A stretch of DNA of 41,877 nucleotides from an uncultured Pelagibacteraceae bacterium (GTDB lineage Bacteria; Pseudomonadota; Alphaproteobacteria; Pelagibacterales; Pelagibacteraceae), in NCBI GenBank assembly GCA_902633885.1, contig CACPIK010000002.1:10001-51877 (forward strand), read 5' to 3'. This document shows positions 1 to 10,713 of this stretch, piece after piece (the first letter of the stretch is position 1; every line of letters starts with the position of its first letter). A model generated the notes under the pieces. The model was given only the letters and a program-made list of their open reading frames with translations, did no database searches and had not been told where the DNA came from. A program made the translations under genes and the position numbers.

Positions 1-36
1 TGATTTATGCACAGAAAAAAATTCTGTGTTGAATCA
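1..36 (-). other. ITS hairpin between tRNA-Ala and 23S
   Basis: Inverted repeat in the transcribed spacer downstream of tRNA-Ala. CACAGAA (10-16) pairs with TTCTGTG (22-28) around a five-A loop, and TGATT (1-5) pairs with AATCA (32-36) outside it. It probably belongs to the precursor structure preceding 23S, which lies off the left edge. A second perfect 7-bp repeat, GATTGTT (74-80) with AACAATC (94-100), lies in the same spacer. I see no gene in 1-158. Confidence 0.45.
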
Positions 37-158
37 AATTTTTATTAAATATTCATCTATTCGAATATTATTTGATTGTTCATATAAATTACAAACAATC
101 GGATATAGATATTGATAATATAAAAAAGTATTCACTAATAAAATAACTAAGTGTTTCA

Positions 159-234
159 TGGTGGAGGATAGCGGGATCGAACCGCTGACCTCCTGAATGC
201 AAATCAGGCGCTCTCCCAGCTGAGCTAATCCCCC
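159..234 (-). tRNA. tRNA-Ala (anticodon TGC)
   Basis: Read on the minus strand, the 76-nt gene starts GGGGGATTAGCTCAG, carries anticodon TGC in a seven-base loop, has the T-arm GGTTCGATCCC and ends with an encoded CCA. The acceptor stem pairs with one G-U. It is the second tRNA of the 16S-23S spacer, ten bases after tRNA-Ile, the standard alphaproteobacterial arrangement. Confidence 0.97.
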
Positions 235-244
235 AGAATTAATT

Positions 245-321
245 TGGTGGGCCGAGAAAGACTCGAACTTTCGACCCCACCCTTATCAAGGGTGTGCTCT
301 AACCAACTGAGCTACCGGCCC
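245..321 (-). tRNA. tRNA-Ile (anticodon GAT)
   Basis: The 77-nt minus-strand gene starts GGGCCGGTAGCTCAG, has anticodon GAT, T-arm GTTCGAGTC and an encoded CCA. It lies between the 16S processing stem and tRNA-Ala, so it is excised from the rRNA precursor. Confidence 0.97.
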
Positions 322-353
322 TACATAGAAGTAGAAGAGAGAAACACTGCTTC

Positions 354-374
354 AAGAAGAGAAATGAGGACGGT
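354..374 (-). other. 16S processing stem, 3' arm
   Basis: On the plus strand, AAGAAGAGAA (354-363) and GGACGGT (368-374) are exactly complementary to TTCTCTTCTT (2004-2013) and ACCGTCC (1993-1999). The two arms are separated by four unpaired bases on each side. In the transcript this makes a 10-bp plus 7-bp stem that loops out the whole 16S, as expected for an RNase III precursor stem. Confidence 0.75.
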
Positions 375-428
375 CAACATTAGCCTGTTATATTATTTAG
401 ATTAGAAAGTATTTTCTAATCATCCTTA

Positions 429-1903
<1,475 letters not shown>

Positions 1904-1991
1904 TAAAAACGGCGCACACTAGCTTCTATATAAATACTAAGAATAATATTTATATATGTATGAAGTGTGTACGACAAATTTTGGTAACCTT

Positions 1992-2013
1992 AACCGTCCA
2001 CACTTCTCTTCTT
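1992..2013 (-). other. 16S processing stem, 5' arm
   Basis: Leader half of the RNase III-type stem, about 90 bases before mature 16S. Its two blocks, 1993-1999 and 2004-2013, are exact complements of the trailer blocks at 368-374 and 354-363. Complementarity across 1.6 kb, on both sides of the 16S and in the right order, makes chance unlikely even in AT-rich DNA. Confidence 0.75.
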
Positions 2014-2038
2014 AAAATTTTAACAAATTAAATAGCTA

Positions 2039-2059
2039 ATTAGGCTTATAAAGCCTAAT
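2039..2059 (-). other. Perfect hairpin in the rRNA leader
   Basis: ATTAGGCTT (2039-2047), a three-base ATA loop and AAGCCTAAT (2051-2059) form a perfect 9-bp inverted repeat. It lies between the candidate rRNA promoter and the processing stem. No T-run follows on the minus strand, so it does not look like an intrinsic terminator. It could be a leader structure or a protein-binding palindrome. Confidence 0.5.
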
Positions 2060-2091
2060 AAATAACATTTTTTCTTATGTTGAGTGTGACG

Positions 2092-2119
2092 CTTATATTG
2101 GAAAAAATTAATAAATCAA
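2092..2119 (-). promoter_or_regulatory. Candidate rRNA operon promoter
   Basis: On the minus strand TTGATT (2114-2119) and TATAAG (2092-2097) are spaced by 16 bases, resembling sigma-70 -35 and -10 elements. Transcription would start near 2085, upstream of the leader hairpin and processing stem. In such AT-rich DNA similar matches occur by chance, so this is only the best-placed candidate. Confidence 0.35.
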
Positions 2120-2186
2120 GTTATTAGATATATAAAAAATATGTTAAAAACCCTTATAAATCAACAAATTTTCAAAAGACATTTAA

Positions 2187-3485
2187 ATGATATTAAGAAA
2201 GTTTAATCGGAAAATAGAAGCATTCTCGCATTTTATTTGGTTAATTCTTTTAATTTTAATAGTTAGTCTTGTTACTTACCTCTATGATTCTAATAAAAAA
2301 GAACAGTCAAAAGTTTTTAAAAAATCATTAAATAATATCTATTTGCAAAAAACTTTTGCAACAATTACCTCTGGATTAGAACCAAGATTTTTTAATATTG
2401 ATTACAATATTAAACAAGGAGATACATTTGAAAATATAATTAAACAAATTGATGTCTCTAAATCTGAAAAAGAATTATTTCTTAAAACTGTAACTAGTAA
2501 CAAAAATTTAAAAGTATTAAAACTTAACCAAAAAATTTTCTTTAAAATTGACAAAAGAAATAGTCCTAAAATATTAGAATTTAAAATTGAGATTAGCAAA
2601 AAAAAAGAGATTTTATTTTCTAGAAGTGTTGATGAAAAAAAATTTATTTCTAATGTTATTGAAAAAAATTTAGATAAAATAATTACATATAAAGAAGGAA
2701 AAATAACATCTAGTTTGTATAATTCTGCTGTAAACCTTGGTATTAAACCAAATGTAATTATTGAATTTGCAAGACTATATGGTTTTCAGGTAGATTTTCA
2801 AAGAGATATTTGGAAAAATGATAGTTTTCAAATTATTTTTGAAGAATTTAAAAATCAAGAAGGTTTGGTGATAGAAACTGGTGAAATAATTTATGCAAAT
2901 TTAAATTTACAAAATAAAGATCTTAAACTTTATAAATTTGAATATAAAAAAAATAAAGTTGATTACTTTGATGAAAATGGGAAGAGCATGAGAAAAACTT
3001 TAATGAAAACTCCAATTAATGGAGCGAGACTTTCATCTTCATATGGTAAAAGAAAACATCCAATACTTGGTTTTACTAAAATGCATTTAGGAACAGACTT
3101 TGCAGCTCCAATGGGTACTCCAATTATGGCTTCAGGTGATGGATTGGTGGTTAGAGCAAAATGGTGTGGAGGAGGAGGTAATTGTGTAAAAATTAAACAT
3201 AATTCTGTTTACCAGACAGTTTATGCACACATGTCAAAGTTTGCAAAAGGAATAAGAAAAGGTGCAAGAGTTAAACAAGGTCAAACCATTGGCTATGTTG
3301 GTTCGACAGGTCTTTCAACTGGACCTCATTTGCATTACGAAGTAATTGAAAACGGTAAAAAAATTAATTCGCAAAAACTTCGATTGCCTTCAGGAAAAAT
3401 TCTCAAAGGAAATGAGAGAAAATTATTTGAAATAAATAAAATTAAAATTGATGTATTAAAGTCTGAATTGATATCAAAATTATAA
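2187..3485 (+). CDS. Membrane-anchored M23 family peptidoglycan endopeptidase
   Basis: A 432-residue protein with one N-terminal membrane segment (about 14-34) and the rest in the periplasm. Around 69-120 is a LysM/OapA-like stretch (IKQGDTFENII ... LKLNQKI), as in other envelope M23 proteins. The C-terminal lysostaphin-type domain (about 280-400) keeps all zinc-site motifs: H300-x3-D304 in MHLGTD, H348 in YAHM, and H381-x-H383 in PHLHYEV. The likely role is cleavage of peptidoglycan crosslinks during growth or division. It stands alone on the plus strand, divergent from the rRNA operon and facing the DUF4167 gene with a 17-base gap. Confidence 0.9.
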   Translation: MILRKFNRKIEAFSHFIWLILLILIVSLVTYLYDSNKKEQSKVFKKSLNNIYLQKTFATITSGLEPRFFNIDYNIKQGDTFENIIKQIDVSKSEKELFLKTVTSNKNLKVLKLNQKIFFKIDKRNSPKILEFKIEISKKKEILFSRSVDEKKFISNVIEKNLDKIITYKEGKITSSLYNSAVNLGIKPNVIIEFARLYGFQVDFQRDIWKNDSFQIIFEEFKNQEGLVIETGEIIYANLNLQNKDLKLYKFEYKKNKVDYFDENGKSMRKTLMKTPINGARLSSSYGKRKHPILGFTKMHLGTDFAAPMGTPIMASGDGLVVRAKWCGGGGNCVKIKHNSVYQTVYAHMSKFAKGIRKGARVKQGQTIGYVGSTGLSTGPHLHYEVIENGKKINSQKLRLPSGKILKGNERKLFEINKIKIDVLKSELISKL

Positions 3486-3502
3486 TTAAAATATTTTTAT
3501 TA

Positions 3503-3862
3503 TTAAGCAGAATCGGGCTTTTTATTTTCCTCAACTTCTGTTTCACTAGTTTTTTGAGAATTTAAATTTGTCTGATTTAAAAGTTCTTGACTTATTGTGA
3601 TCCTAGAAAAATGATCAGCATGCTGTAAATAGTTTTCTGATAATATTTTATCTCCATTAGATAGAGCTTCTCTAGCAAGGTCATTGTACTTTTCTACCAA
3701 TTTTGCAGCATTTTGATTGTTTTTGCCTGGGTTTCTTCTTCTAAATTCTTGGTTGTTACTAAATTCACCGTTATTTTTGTGGCCATTTCTTTTTCTAAAG
3801 TTTCTCTCACCATTCGATTTAAATCTATTTCTTCTATGGTTATTTTTATAATTATTCATCAA
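3503..3862 (-). CDS. DUF4167 domain protein
   Basis: A 119-residue basic protein. Residues 1-45 are rich in Asn, Arg and Lys (RNRFKSNGERNFRKRNG) and look like a disordered nucleic-acid-binding tail. Residues about 45-95 match the DUF4167 pattern (KLVEKYNDLAREALSNGD, then NYLQHADHFSRI) common in Alphaproteobacteria. Its molecular function is unknown to me; RNA binding is inference from composition. It overlaps the end of prmC by four bases and is the last gene of the lysC-ispG-prfA-prmC run, matching its usual place after prfA/prmC. Confidence 0.85.
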   Translation of the reverse strand: MMNNYKNNHRRNRFKSNGERNFRKRNGHKNNGEFSNNQEFRRRNPGKNNQNAAKLVEKYNDLAREALSNGDKILSENYLQHADHFSRITISQELLNQTNLNSQKTSETEVEENKKPDSA

Positions 3863-4704
3863 TTAATTTTTGTGCATATTAAACATCTGTCTTTACCAGA
3901 TAAATCTTTACTAATTTTATTAACATAAAATCCATTTTTTTTTAAAAGTATTAAAGTTTGGTTTTTTTGTTTATTACCAATTTCGATTATTAATTTTCCA
4001 TTAAGTTTTAATAATTCTTTACTTTTTATAACAATTTTTTTTAATTCACTATAACCATCGAACCCACCTGAAAGTGCCAATTTAGGTTCATATAATTTAA
4101 CATCATCATCTAATCTATTTAAACTTATATTATTAATATACGGAGGATTAGATAAAATTAAATCATATTTATTTGAATTATATTTGTCAATATCGATATT
4201 AATAAAATCTATTTTATTTTCTATATGATGTAATTTTGCATTAGTTTTGGCAACTTTTATTGCTTTATTAGATATATCTATTGCGGTAGCAGTGCATTTT
4301 GGTCTTTCTTTAAGGATGGATATTATTATGCACCCTGATCCAGTACCTATATCTAATATCTTTTTTGATTTTTTAATATCAATACATCTTAAACTTTCCT
4401 CTATTATAATTTCAGTATCTGGTCTCGGTATTAAAACAGAATTGTTTGTTAAAAATTTATACTTCCAAAAATACTTAAAACCTAAAATATATGCTATAGG
4501 TTCATTTTTTTTTCTTCTTGATAAAAAATAATTAAACTTATTAATTTGTTTATGATTAATAAAATGATTATCATTTATAATTATTTGCTCCCTAGTTTTA
4601 TTTAGTACTTTTGATAGTATTAGTTCGCTATCAAGGTTTGGATTTTTAATTTTATTTGATCTTAAAAATTTACTTCCTATTTGCAATGCTTCTCTATAAT
4701 TCAT
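3859..4704 (-). CDS. prmC: Peptide chain release factor N5-glutamine methyltransferase
   Basis: PrmC (HemK), 281 residues, the usual length. It methylates the Gln of the GGQ motif of release factors, using S-adenosylmethionine. The SAM-binding loop DIGTGSG is at 118-124 and the substrate-binding NPPY motif at 186-189; PRPDTE (93-98) is also typical. It directly follows prfA, whose product is its substrate, with a one-base gap, and they are probably co-transcribed. Confidence 0.96.
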   Translation of the reverse strand: MNYREALQIGSKFLRSNKIKNPNLDSELILSKVLNKTREQIIINDNHFINHKQINKFNYFLSRRKKNEPIAYILGFKYFWKYKFLTNNSVLIPRPDTEIIIEESLRCIDIKKSKKILDIGTGSGCIIISILKERPKCTATAIDISNKAIKVAKTNAKLHHIENKIDFINIDIDKYNSNKYDLILSNPPYINNISLNRLDDDVKLYEPKLALSGGFDGYSELKKIVIKSKELLKLNGKLIIEIGNKQKNQTLILLKKNGFYVNKISKDLSGKDRCLICTKIN

Positions 4705-4705
4705 T

Positions 4706-5779
4706 TTAATTTAAATTGCTTAATTCATCCTGTTGAGCTTGAATATTCAAACTTTCAGTTATTTCATCAAATATTTCACCTTCCATAAATTCGGGTAACT
4801 TATGAAGAGTCAAATTTATTCTATGATCAGTAACCCTTCCTTGTGGAAAATTATATGTCCTTATTCTTTCCGATCTATCTCCTGTTCCAATTTTATTTTT
4901 TCTATCTTTAGATCTTTTTTCATCTCTTTTTTGTCTTTCAAACTCATAAATTCTAGATCTTAGAATTTTAAGTCCTTTTTCTTTATTTCTTATTTGTGAT
5001 TTTTCATCTTGCTGGCTTACAACTATTCCAGTTGGTATATGTGTTATTCTAACTGCAGAGTCTGTAGTATTAACACTTTGACCACCAGGTCCACTACTTC
5101 TAAAAACATCAATTCTTAAATCTTTATCCTCAATTTTAATATCCACTTCCTCTGCCTCTGGCATAACGGCAACTGTAGCTGCTGATGTATGAACCCTTCC
5201 TTGAGTTTCTGTATCTGGAACTCTTTGTACTCTATGAACCCCACTCTCATACTTTAGTGAAGAATAAATATTTTTTCCTTTTATGCTAGCTATTACTTCT
5301 TTTAATCCACCCGCATCACTTTTTGATATTGATATAACTTCCATTAACCATTTTTTTTTATTACTTACTTTTTCGTACATTTTAAAAAGATCAGATGCAA
5401 ATAAACTAGCCTCTAAACCTCCTGTGCCTGCTCTGATTTCAATTATAGCATTTTTTGAATCTGCTTCGTCTTTAGGTAATAAAAATAATTTAATTTTTTT
5501 CTCATTTATTTTATTATTTTTTTCTAATTGATCTAATTCTACTAAGGCCAACTCTTTAATATCTTTATCTGAATTTTGATCATCAATTATTTTTTTTAAC
5601 TCAACTGTATTTTTTTTGAAATTATTATATTCTACAGCTTCATTTATTATTTCATTTAAATCAGAATATTCTTTTGATTTCTCAGCAAATTTTTTTTTGT
5701 CAACTTCTCCAGATGAAAGTTCTTTTTCTAGAAGAGAATGTTTTAAAATTAAATCTTTAACTTTTGAAATAGGTAACAT
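4706..5779 (-). CDS. prfA: Peptide chain release factor 1
   Basis: RF1, 357 residues. It recognises UAA and UAG in the ribosomal A site and triggers peptide release. The codon-recognition PxT motif is P188-D-T190 (RF1 type, not the SPF of RF2), and the catalytic GGQ is at 232-234 in [14 protein letters not shown]. It overlaps ispG by one base and precedes prmC, which modifies its GGQ. Confidence 0.98.
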   Translation of the reverse strand: MLPISKVKDLILKHSLLEKELSSGEVDKKKFAEKSKEYSDLNEIINEAVEYNNFKKNTVELKKIIDDQNSDKDIKELALVELDQLEKNNKINEKKIKLFLLPKDEADSKNAIIEIRAGTGGLEASLFASDLFKMYEKVSNKKKWLMEVISISKSDAGGLKEVIASIKGKNIYSSLKYESGVHRVQRVPDTETQGRVHTSAATVAVMPEAEEVDIKIEDKDLRIDVFRSSGPGGQSVNTTDSAVRITHIPTGIVVSQQDEKSQIRNKEKGLKILRSRIYEFERQKRDEKRSKDRKNKIGTGDRSERIRTYNFPQGRVTDHRINLTLHKLPEFMEGEIFDEITESLNIQAQQDELSNLN

Positions 5780-6879
5780 TAGCTTGATTTTTCAATTTCT
5801 TCAGCTTTCGTTTCTACAAGCTTCACAACTTTAGAAATAATTTCATTTGTATCTATTTTTTCACTTTCAATTCCATTCAAATAGAGCATATTGCTTCCTT
5901 TTCCACCTCCTGTTACTCCAATATCAGTTTGAGCAGCTTCACCTGGTCCATTAACTACACATCCAATAATTGACAGGGTTATTGGTGTTTTTATATGAGA
6001 TAGCCTTTCTTCCAATTTTTTTACAATATCAATCACTTGGAATGCTTGTCTTGCGCAAGATGGACATGAAATAATTTTTACTCCTCTGTTTCTAAGGTTT
6101 AGAGATTTAAGTATTTCATTTCCTACTTTTACTTCTTCTACAGGGTCATCAGAAAGTGAAACTCTTATTGTATCTCCAATGCCATTTAATAGTAATGTGC
6201 CAAATCCAATTGATGACTTAATGCTTCCTGGTAGAAAACTTCCTGCCTCTGTAATGCCCAAGTGCAGGGGATAGTCAGTTAATTTTGAAAGTTGTTTATA
6301 AGCTTCAATTGATAAAAAAACATCTGAAGATTTAACGCTAATTTTAAAATTAAAAAAATCTTTGTTTTCAATAATATTAATATTCCTTATAGCACTTTCA
6401 ACTAAAGCCTCTGGGCAAGGTTCTTTATACTTTTCTAATATATCTTTTTCTAAAGATCCAGCATTCACGCCTATTCTTATGGAGCAATCGTTAGTCTTTG
6501 CTGCATTTATAACTTCTTCTATTTTTTTTTCATTTCCAATATTTCCTGGATTTATTCTTAAACATTTTGCACCGTTTTCTGCCGCCTCAATTGCTCTTTT
6601 ATAATGAAAATGAATATCAGCAACCACTGGAATTGATACATTTTTAACAATATCCTTTAATGCATTAGTTGAGTCTTCATCAGGACATGAAACTCTTACA
6701 ATATCTGCACCCGCTTCTGTTATTTTGTTTATTTGATTAATTGTTTTTTTAATATCTTTGGTAAGCGTATTTGTCATTGATTGGACTGATATAGGATTAT
6801 TCCCACCAACTTTTACGTCTCCTACATTTATTTCTTTGGTCTTTCTTCTTTTGATATCTCTAAATGGTCGGATGCTCAT
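5779..6879 (-). CDS. ispG: 4-hydroxy-3-methylbut-2-en-1-yl diphosphate synthase
   Basis: IspG (GcpE), 366 residues, is the penultimate enzyme of the MEP isoprenoid pathway and converts MEcPP to HMBPP. The N-terminal barrel ([15 protein letters not shown]) is intact. The [4Fe-4S] ligands are C272 and C275 in SCPSCARQ and C307 in [10 protein letters not shown]. It sits between lysC (four-base gap) and prfA (one-base overlap) in a minus-strand run of five genes. Confidence 0.97.
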   Translation of the reverse strand: MSIRPFRDIKRRKTKEINVGDVKVGGNNPISVQSMTNTLTKDIKKTINQINKITEAGADIVRVSCPDEDSTNALKDIVKNVSIPVVADIHFHYKRAIEAAENGAKCLRINPGNIGNEKKIEEVINAAKTNDCSIRIGVNAGSLEKDILEKYKEPCPEALVESAIRNINIIENKDFFNFKISVKSSDVFLSIEAYKQLSKLTDYPLHLGITEAGSFLPGSIKSSIGFGTLLLNGIGDTIRVSLSDDPVEEVKVGNEILKSLNLRNRGVKIISCPSCARQAFQVIDIVKKLEERLSHIKTPITLSIIGCVVNGPGEAAQTDIGVTGGGKGSNMLYLNGIESEKIDTNEIISKVVKLVETKAEEIEKSS

Positions 6880-6883
6880 TTGA

Positions 6884-8095
6884 TTATTTATCTAATTTAA
6901 ACTCTTTATGAAGTGTTTTTATTGCTTTTTTTATATTTTTTTTGTCAATTAAAACTGAAATTTTAATTTCTGAAGTTGATATAACTTGAATATTAATTTT
7001 TTTTTGTGCTAAAGCTTGAAACATTCTATAAGTTACACCTGGAGTAGTAACCATTCCTACTCCAATTATGGAAATCTTAGAAACATTTTTATCAATTAAT
7101 AAGCTTTTAAAATTAATTTTTTTATTTTCTAAAATAGTTCTCTTTGCTTTTATCAAATCATCCAATTTTATAGTAAAAGTTAAATCGGTTTCTTTTCCAT
7201 TTGATGAAATATTTTGAACTACCATATCTACATTGATAGAACTCTCAGAAAGAGGTTTAAATATAGAGGCTGCAATACCAGGTTTGTCTTTTACTCCCAA
7301 GAGAGTTAATTTTGCATCATTATATGTAGAAGAAATGCCAGTAATAATCTTATTATTTGTGATATTTTTTCTTTTAGTAATTAAAGTTCCAGATTTATTT
7401 TTAAATGATGATTTTACTTCTATATCTACTCTATTAAGCCTAGCATCTTGAATTGAGTGCGGTTGCATAACCTTTGCCCCCAAAGAGGCCATTTCTAGCA
7501 TTTCTTCATATGATATTTCCTTAATTTTATTTGCTGATTTAAGTTTATTTGGATCGGTAGTATATACTCCTTCTACATCAGTATAAATAATGCACTTTTG
7601 AGCTTTAAAAAATTTAGCAAACATTATTGCACTTGCATCAGTTCCTCCTCTTCCAATTGTTGTTATTCTGTTTTGATGGTTTATTCCTTGAAATCCTGCA
7701 ATTATTGGTATCCCACCAACTTTTAAATATTTAAGAATATTTTTTTTATTAATTTGATTTATTCTAGCAAACTTATGATTTCCCTCAGTTATAATTGGAA
7801 TTTGCCATGCAAGCCAAGATCTTGCTTTTTCACCTTTTTCGATTAATTGACCGGCAATTAATGAACAAGACATTTGTTCTCCTGCTGATACTAAAGCATC
7901 ATATTCACTATCAGAGAAGTTTTTACTAATTTGTTTTGATTTATGAACTAAATCGTTAGTAACTCCACTCATTGCAGATGATAGGACAATAACTTTATAT
8001 TTTTTTTTGAATTTTTTTATAATATCTGCAACTTTTTTGATTCTATCGATGTTGCCTACTGATGTTCCTCCAAATTTTAAAACTACAATTTTCAT
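6884..8095 (-). CDS. lysC: Aspartate kinase
   Basis: A 403-residue aspartokinase that phosphorylates aspartate, the first step toward lysine, threonine, methionine and diaminopimelate. The KFGGTSVGN signature is at 7-15, followed by the amino-acid kinase domain ([11 protein letters not shown] near 150), then tandem ACT domains from about 265 ([28 protein letters not shown]). These imply allosteric control by end products. The length fits the monofunctional alphaproteobacterial form. It is the first gene of the run ending in DUF4167, divergent from ubiG across about 70 bases. Confidence 0.97.
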   Translation of the reverse strand: MKIVVLKFGGTSVGNIDRIKKVADIIKKFKKKYKVIVLSSAMSGVTNDLVHKSKQISKNFSDSEYDALVSAGEQMSCSLIAGQLIEKGEKARSWLAWQIPIITEGNHKFARINQINKKNILKYLKVGGIPIIAGFQGINHQNRITTIGRGGTDASAIMFAKFFKAQKCIIYTDVEGVYTTDPNKLKSANKIKEISYEEMLEMASLGAKVMQPHSIQDARLNRVDIEVKSSFKNKSGTLITKRKNITNNKIITGISSTYNDAKLTLLGVKDKPGIAASIFKPLSESSINVDMVVQNISSNGKETDLTFTIKLDDLIKAKRTILENKKINFKSLLIDKNVSKISIIGVGMVTTPGVTYRMFQALAQKKINIQVISTSEIKISVLIDKKNIKKAIKTLHKEFKLDK

Positions 8096-8164
8096 TGATT
8101 TTTTTTTTTAATTTCAGTTAAAATATATTGATAAAATACATCTTGATTGTAATGTCAATAAACA

Positions 8165-8893
8165 ATGAAAACTAACACAATAAACAAAAAAGAAATAGAA
8201 AAATTTTCAAAAATTGCAGAAGAATGGTGGAATCCAATCGGAAAATTTAAGCCTTTACATAAATTTAACCCAATAAGAATTAAATATATCAAAGAAAATA
8301 TATTAGAGGATTTTAAAATAAAAAAGATAGATAGACCATTTAAAGGTTTAAAAATTCTAGATATTGGATGTGGGGGTGGATTATTATCAGAACCAATGGC
8401 AAGATTAGGGGCAGAAGTAGTAGGAATTGATGCTTCACATCAAAATATTAAAGTTGCAAAGCATCATTTAAAAAAAAGTAAACTAAATATTAAATACTTT
8501 AATTCATCACCTGAAAACTTTAAAACAAATCAAAAATTTGATGTCATATTAAATATGGAAATTGTTGAACATGTAGAAGATATAAATTTTTTTATTAAAC
8601 AAAGCTCTAAATTTTTAAAAAAATCTGGAATAATGTTTGTGGCAACATTAAATAAAACATTAAAATCATATTTATTAGCTATAATAGGAGCTGAATATAT
8701 TCTTAAATGGCTACCTATTGGAACTCATGACTGGGAAAAATTTGTTAAACCTGAGAGTTTAATTAAAATATGTAAAAAAAATTCTTTAAGTATAAAAAAA
8801 ATTGATGGAATGACATTTAATCCAATATTTGATCAGTGGAATGTTTCTGAAGACAAATCAGTAAACTATATTTCCAAATTTAAGAAGGTTTAA
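8165..8893 (+). CDS. ubiG: Ubiquinone biosynthesis O-methyltransferase
   Basis: A 242-residue SAM-dependent methyltransferase acting on both O-methylation steps of ubiquinone synthesis. The opening EIEKFSKIAEEWWNPIGKFKPLH pattern (about 9-32) is diagnostic of UbiG, and the SAM loop LDIGCGGGL is at 65-73. The late motif GTHDWEKFVKP is also family-typical. It ends in a four-base overlap with the convergent DUF1178 gene. Confidence 0.95.
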   Translation: MKTNTINKKEIEKFSKIAEEWWNPIGKFKPLHKFNPIRIKYIKENILEDFKIKKIDRPFKGLKILDIGCGGGLLSEPMARLGAEVVGIDASHQNIKVAKHHLKKSKLNIKYFNSSPENFKTNQKFDVILNMEIVEHVEDINFFIKQSSKFLKKSGIMFVATLNKTLKSYLLAIIGAEYILKWLPIGTHDWEKFVKPESLIKICKKNSLSIKKIDGMTFNPIFDQWNVSEDKSVNYISKFKKV

Positions 8894-9315
8894 TTCTCAT
8901 TCTCATCAATCCAAGGTATCATTTCTGTTTCTATACCTTCTTCTTTTAGCTCTTTAACTTCTTTTAAAGAAGCATTCCCATAAATACTCTTTTTTGTTTT
9001 TTTTTTATTATAATGTATAGATCTTGCTTCGTATGAAAAATTATCTCCAACAAATTCAAAATTTTCTTTAATAAATTTCTGGTAATCTTTGAGCTTTTTT
9101 TTCACTTCTTTAAATTTATCTTTATTTTTTTGAATATTTTTCTTCTTAGTATTGGCCAAATTTGGAGTCATTAAAGATTTTTCTATATTTAAAGAATTAC
9201 AACTTTGACAATTTAAAAGTTTTAATTTTTTTAAACGATCAAATTCCCTAGACGATCCAAACCAACTTTCAAATTCTATTGAACAATTTTTGCATTTTAG
9301 AGAATATTTAATCAT
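8890..9315 (-). CDS. DUF1178 zinc-ribbon protein
   Basis: A 141-residue protein with an N-terminal zinc ribbon: C8-x2-C11 and C36-x2-C39 (LKCKNC ... NCQSC), with the intervening FESWFGSSREFD typical of DUF1178. The middle (about 55-80) is a lysine-rich helix, and the C-terminus has the family-type EVKELKEEGIETEMIPWIDE. Function is not known to me. It overlaps the 3' end of ubiG. Confidence 0.85.
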   Translation of the reverse strand: MIKYSLKCKNCSIEFESWFGSSREFDRLKKLKLLNCQSCNSLNIEKSLMTPNLANTKKKNIQKNKDKFKEVKKKLKDYQKFIKENFEFVGDNFSYEARSIHYNKKKTKKSIYGNASLKEVKELKEEGIETEMIPWIDENEN

Positions 9316-9353
9316 TAATAATATTTAGTAATTTAAAAAAAAAATTCAATATA

Positions 9354-10655
9354 CTAAGATCTATAATCTGAGTTAATTTCAATATATTTTTTTGTCAAAT
9401 CCATCGTATAAGCTGTAAAACTTTTATTTCCTAAACCGATTTCAACAGTAATTGTAATTGAGTTATTTTTCATATAAGAGCTAACTTTTTTTTCATCATA
9501 CTTCTCATTTAAATATCCTTTGCTAAATATTTTAAATGGTCCAATTAAAATTGATAATTTTTTTTCTTCTATATTTCCAGTGCTTTTACCTACTGCCATT
9601 GCTATTCTTCCCCAGTTAGGATCTTCTCCTGCTACTGCAGTTTTAACCAAAGTTGAATTGGCAATTGAGAAAGCAATATCTTTTGCATCTTTATCGCTTT
9701 TACATTGTTTACAATTTATTGTTATAAATTTTGATGCTCCTTCTCCATCTGCTGCAACCTGTTTCGCTAAATTTAGCAATACTTCATGAACTGCTTTATT
9801 AAAATTTTTTAGTTTTGGATCATTATATTTTTTAATTAAGGGATTCTTTGATTTATTAGTTGCAAATATTGATACCATATCATTCGTACTTGTGTCTCCA
9901 TCACAAGAAATAGCATTAAATGTAGTTTTTATATTATTTTTTAAAATATCTTTTAAAACTGAAGAAGGTAGATTTGCATCAGTAAAGACATAGCCAAGTG
10001 TGGTTGCCATATTAGGATAAATCATTCCTGAACCTTTGGCAATTCCATAAATTTTAATATTTGAAGATCCAATTTTTGCTTCACTCATCGAAAGTTTTGG
10101 TTCTAAATCAGTTGTTATAATTCCCATAGCTGCTTTAATCCAAATTAATTTATTTTGAGTATATTTTAAATTTTGTATTAATTTTGGAACTGACTGTTTA
10201 ATTTCGAAAAGTGGAAATTTTTCTCCTATAGTGCCTGTACAACCAAATAATATTTTATTAGAAACAATTTTTTTTGGACTATCCTCATCAGTATTTTGCT
10301 TTTCTGACAGTCCTTTGGATAACTCTAAAGAAATTTCTTTTAAGGCCTTAAAACCCTCAGGTCCTGTAAGCGCATTTGCATTTCTAGTATTAACTAAAAG
10401 TGCATATATTTTATTTGATTTAATTTTTTTATTCCATTTTAAATTTTCCGATATAATTTTTGATTGAGTAAAAACTGAAGCATGGCTTGCACCTTCTCTA
10501 AAATAAAATAGAACAAGATCATCTCTTTTTTTTTTATATAAACCGGCATTAACTGTTGAAATAGATAGTCCGTCCAAGTGATCTAAATCTTGAAAATCAC
10601 CAATTTTAGACCTCTTACTTCTATTATCAAAAAAATTGCTTATGTTAAAATCCAT
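9354..10655 (-). CDS. argJ: Bifunctional glutamate N-acetyltransferase / amino-acid acetyltransferase
   Basis: ArgJ, 433 residues, recycles the acetyl group from N-acetylornithine to glutamate, and in bifunctional forms also uses acetyl-CoA. Autocleavage is expected between A217 and T218 in KGSGMIYPNMATTLGYV, making T218 the nucleophile of the beta chain. Other motifs: VNTRNANALTG (88-98) and GEDPNWGRIAMA. It completes the ornithine route with argD and argF at 21600-23695, though it is not in that operon. Confidence 0.96.
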   Translation of the reverse strand: MDFNISNFFDNRSKRSKIGDFQDLDHLDGLSISTVNAGLYKKKRDDLVLFYFREGASHASVFTQSKIISENLKWNKKIKSNKIYALLVNTRNANALTGPEGFKALKEISLELSKGLSEKQNTDEDSPKKIVSNKILFGCTGTIGEKFPLFEIKQSVPKLIQNLKYTQNKLIWIKAAMGIITTDLEPKLSMSEAKIGSSNIKIYGIAKGSGMIYPNMATTLGYVFTDANLPSSVLKDILKNNIKTTFNAISCDGDTSTNDMVSIFATNKSKNPLIKKYNDPKLKNFNKAVHEVLLNLAKQVAADGEGASKFITINCKQCKSDKDAKDIAFSIANSTLVKTAVAGEDPNWGRIAMAVGKSTGNIEEKKLSILIGPFKIFSKGYLNEKYDEKKVSSYMKNNSITITVEIGLGNKSFTAYTMDLTKKYIEINSDYRS

Positions 10656-10683
10656 GATATTTAAATTTAATAAATAATTACTA

Positions 10684-10689
10684 TATAAT
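10684..10689 (+). promoter_or_regulatory. Candidate -10 box for secA
   Basis: TATAAT lies 25 bases before the secA start in the short argJ-secA divergent gap. No convincing -35 hexamer is visible, so this is only a weak candidate. Confidence 0.25.
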
Positions 10690-10713
10690 CTTAATATTTA
10701 ATTTTACATCAAA

